Source: Hoplostethus atlanticus (lineage: Eukaryota > Chordata > Actinopteri > Trachichthyiformes > Trachichthyidae). Taken from it: DNA of 64,000 bases. Below the pieces are notes generated by a model, which was not told where the DNA came from, did not search any database, and was given only the letters and a program-made list of their open reading frames with translations. The stretch covers positions 652,001 to 716,000 of the forward strand of contig JAXDDX010000165.1 of the NCBI GenBank assembly GCA_034670405.1. The letters run 5' to 3'. Of the stretch, positions 61,741 to 64,000 are shown one piece after another. Both the position numbers and the translations under genes were made by a program. The first letter of the stretch is position 1, and each line of letters starts with the position of its first letter.

Positions 61741-63499
61741 ATAAATACATGAAATGCGTGGCATAAAAGAAAGGATAGGGATAGAATAGAAGAGCACGCC
61801 AGAATTAAAGGATTGAGAAACAGTCGCTAAGATATTACGGAGTATCATCAGGGTAGAATTCACGCCGAGAATCAAGGGAAATTAATACTATTAATTGAAT
61901 AAGACAGACACCATAAGGCAAGTAAAAAGTTATTAAAAATCATAAAATATATGAAACCCAGGCCAAAGGCTGGTGTTAGTATATGGAACAAAGTGAGAGA
62001 ATGCATTGCTTTCCTAATGAGGAAAGAGGAACTAGGAGAAAAAACAGATTCAGTTTGGTAAAGGGTTTTGAAGAGGTCGTCCCTATGGATGAGGTTGTGA
62101 CTATAAATAGAAATGTCCGAGACCTGAATCTTAAATACCTAAATATTTTCCTGTCTCCAGTTCCCAAGTTTCTCATGTCCCAGCTATTTGTTGTTGCTTG
62201 TAAATGAGAACGCCGTGCACCTCTGTTCTGTCCCGCTGTAATTAATAGACAGGGAGATGACGAGGAGGTGGAGGATGAAGAGGAGGAGGAAGGCAAAGAG
62301 GAAACTGGTCTTGTCTGGTGGCCTGCCGGTTGACCTCACACAATTTGTTTTCTCTCTCTCTATCCCTCTCTCTCTCTCTTTGTATTCCTCTCTTGACTTC
62401 CTGATCATTTTCCAGTGGGCTGTTTGACAAGCTGCCAGTTCTAATGCCACCAGTGCAGTGTCCCTTGTCAACTCCTATAAACTCTTATATCTATCAGGGC
62501 TGCCTCTTAACAAAAAAAAAAAAAAGCTTTCATTATCAAAGTGATTAAAAATGATCCTTAATTTTAGGGACAACCAAGGGTAGGGTGAGTTTAGACAAAG
62601 GGGTAATAGGAAACGTCAAGACAAAGTCGTACATCTGCATCACTTTATTCTATTCTTTTCTTTTATGTTTCAGGTGATTTCCCTCATCTCGTTCCTGTCT
62701 TCTCCACCTCTTCTTTCTCTCTCTCTCATTCTCTGCATCCACATCGATGAGAAATGTTCCTACAGTAGCGTACACTGATCAATGGCTCATTCTCACCTCG
62801 CCCCCGAAATGTAAATGCTGTTGTTAGATAAGAACCGATATAGGCAAACACTCCATCACATGGATTTGGCAACAGTGACTCAAAAAAACGGTTCAGCACA
62901 TCTACATCAAATATAATAACTTTTAATTTACATACATAATTACATAATGTATGGACTCAGAAATCAATTGTAACTTGTTCATAGCGAGATACTAAATCTA
63001 ATTAAGACGCCAAATCAAATCTAATGAAATTTTATTTGATTCAGTATAGGAACGACGCCATGATGTCATATTTTAAACCTCCAACCAAGGTGAGGTAAAA
63101 TAGCAGGGGAAATAAATGTGATATAGCGCAGTGAATAAAAGTTGTGGTGGTGATGGTGAAATACAGTTTCCTTAAGAGCATAACTCCTATGCATCAAGAG
63201 TGCGTGCTATATAGAACTTGCTAATTTAATCACCTAAGTTGTGTTGAGGATTTTGGACGGCAGAGGAGGCAGTTAGTCTCTCTGCCAGTGGAGGCCACCG
63301 CGGTGTCAGCCGGCTCCTCTCGCTCACTTTCTCACTCCTACACAGATACACTGCCAGGCCTTTCACAGGCACTGCCTCAATTACATTTCCAAGGTGAGGG
63401 GAGAGGGGGGGTGGGGGGTGGGGGGTTGCTAGAGGAAGAGAGAGGGAGTCACGGAGGTAGAGAAAGTGAAGGGGATTCAAAGAAAGAGTGGGTGCCAGC

Positions 63500-63533
<34 letters not shown>
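63500..63533. repeat. (GA)n microsatellite
   Basis: About 16 GA units with one AA interruption. Confidence 0.93.
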
Positions 63534-64000
63534 TGGGTTTTGGATAAGAGTTTTGAGCAGCGTAATAAAACGCGGCGCAGCCTAATATGCCGCGACAAGC
63601 TTAATTAGAACTATTACAGCGCCGCCACTAGGCAACTCATGGGGTTGAGGGGGTCATAACTTAGTCACAGAAACAGCAACTGATTAATGAAAACCCCCAA
63701 AGTGATGAGTGCTTAAGTGTAATGCCAGGATCGGGGGGGAGGGAGGGGCTGTTTAGAGTGTCTATCTGACACAAAGGAGACGTGGCAAGGTGGGAATTGG
63801 GCAATAGACGAGGCAAAAACAAATCACAACTATTAGATGGCTCCTAGGAAATTGATCGGCCAGAATGGATGCAGTAGAGGACTTTTGAAGTATGAGACAG
63901 AGGGAGGGGGGGGAGGGAAAGGAATGAAGGAGGACAGACTGTTGTTGTTTACTTCAAGGGAGAGCTGGAGAGACGAGAGTGCAGGACAGGATGGGGACAG

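Larger units (their letters stand above)
57473..64000. other. Non-coding stretch to the end of the window
   Basis: No gene is seen. It contains a (GT)n array at 59755-59791, G-rich sequence at 63395-63425 and 63905-63920, a (GA)n array at 63500-63533 and TAAT-rich complex blocks at about 60100-60560 and 61590-61740. Open frames on both strands overlap compositional sequence. Confidence 0.55.

Overview
This is vertebrate nuclear DNA, most likely from a teleost fish. The evidence is its very dense long CA/GT and CT/GA microsatellites, remnants of Tc1-like, hAT-type and CACTA/EnSpm-type DNA transposons, short retroelement tails of the kind common in ray-finned fish, and long AT-rich non-coding stretches with no compact gene structure. 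There are no operons, rRNA, CRISPR arrays or prokaryotic signals. Apart from the first 9 kb it reads as a gene-poor intergenic or intronic region. I found no exon of a recognisable host gene after about 9 kb.

Bases 1 to 8,900 hold two DNA transposons 461 bp apart. The first (1660-4852) has the hallmarks of a hAT element: a perfect 13-bp terminal inverted repeat (CAGTGGCGGCTGG) and a perfect 8-bp target duplication (TGCCACGG) on both sides. It shows no transposase. It carries instead an intact two-exon minus-strand gene with a consensus GT-AG intron and an in-frame junction, encoding an acidic 366-residue protein of unknown family. That protein has internally duplicated modules and a basic, aromatic C-terminal tail. 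This gene-bearing hAT element is the most interesting object in the window. The second element (5322-8895) has CACTG termini and subterminal repeats typical of CACTA/EnSpm elements. It encodes a decayed minus-strand transposase with four C2H2-like zinc fingers ahead of a Tnp2-like core, and it has a perfect NRF1-type palindrome in its 5' end.

Bases 8,900 to 36,500 are non-coding. They contain (CT)n and (GT)n arrays, retroelement tails, a 35-bp minisatellite of about 17.5 copies (18,031-18,645), a degenerate telomere-like patch, a fragment of a 'GGGGAC'-rich repeat at about 22,850, a CpG-rich promoter-like stretch at about 24,840-26,010, several blocks that look like candidate conserved regulatory DNA, and a perfect 17-bp-arm hairpin at 31,192-31,230.

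Bases 36,500 to 40,800 hold decayed repeats: a Tc1-like terminus, a broken Tc1-like transposase on the minus strand, a 139-bp tandem repeat of three units, and a short element with about 40-bp imperfect inverted ends. Bases 40,800 to 64,000 are again non-coding, with purine-rich microsatellites and scattered homeodomain-type TAATTA-rich blocks. The repeat-rich but exon-free layout suits the flanking desert or a large intron of a developmental gene; that is inference. Most open reading frames here are by-products of microsatellites or low-complexity DNA and are not reported as genes.
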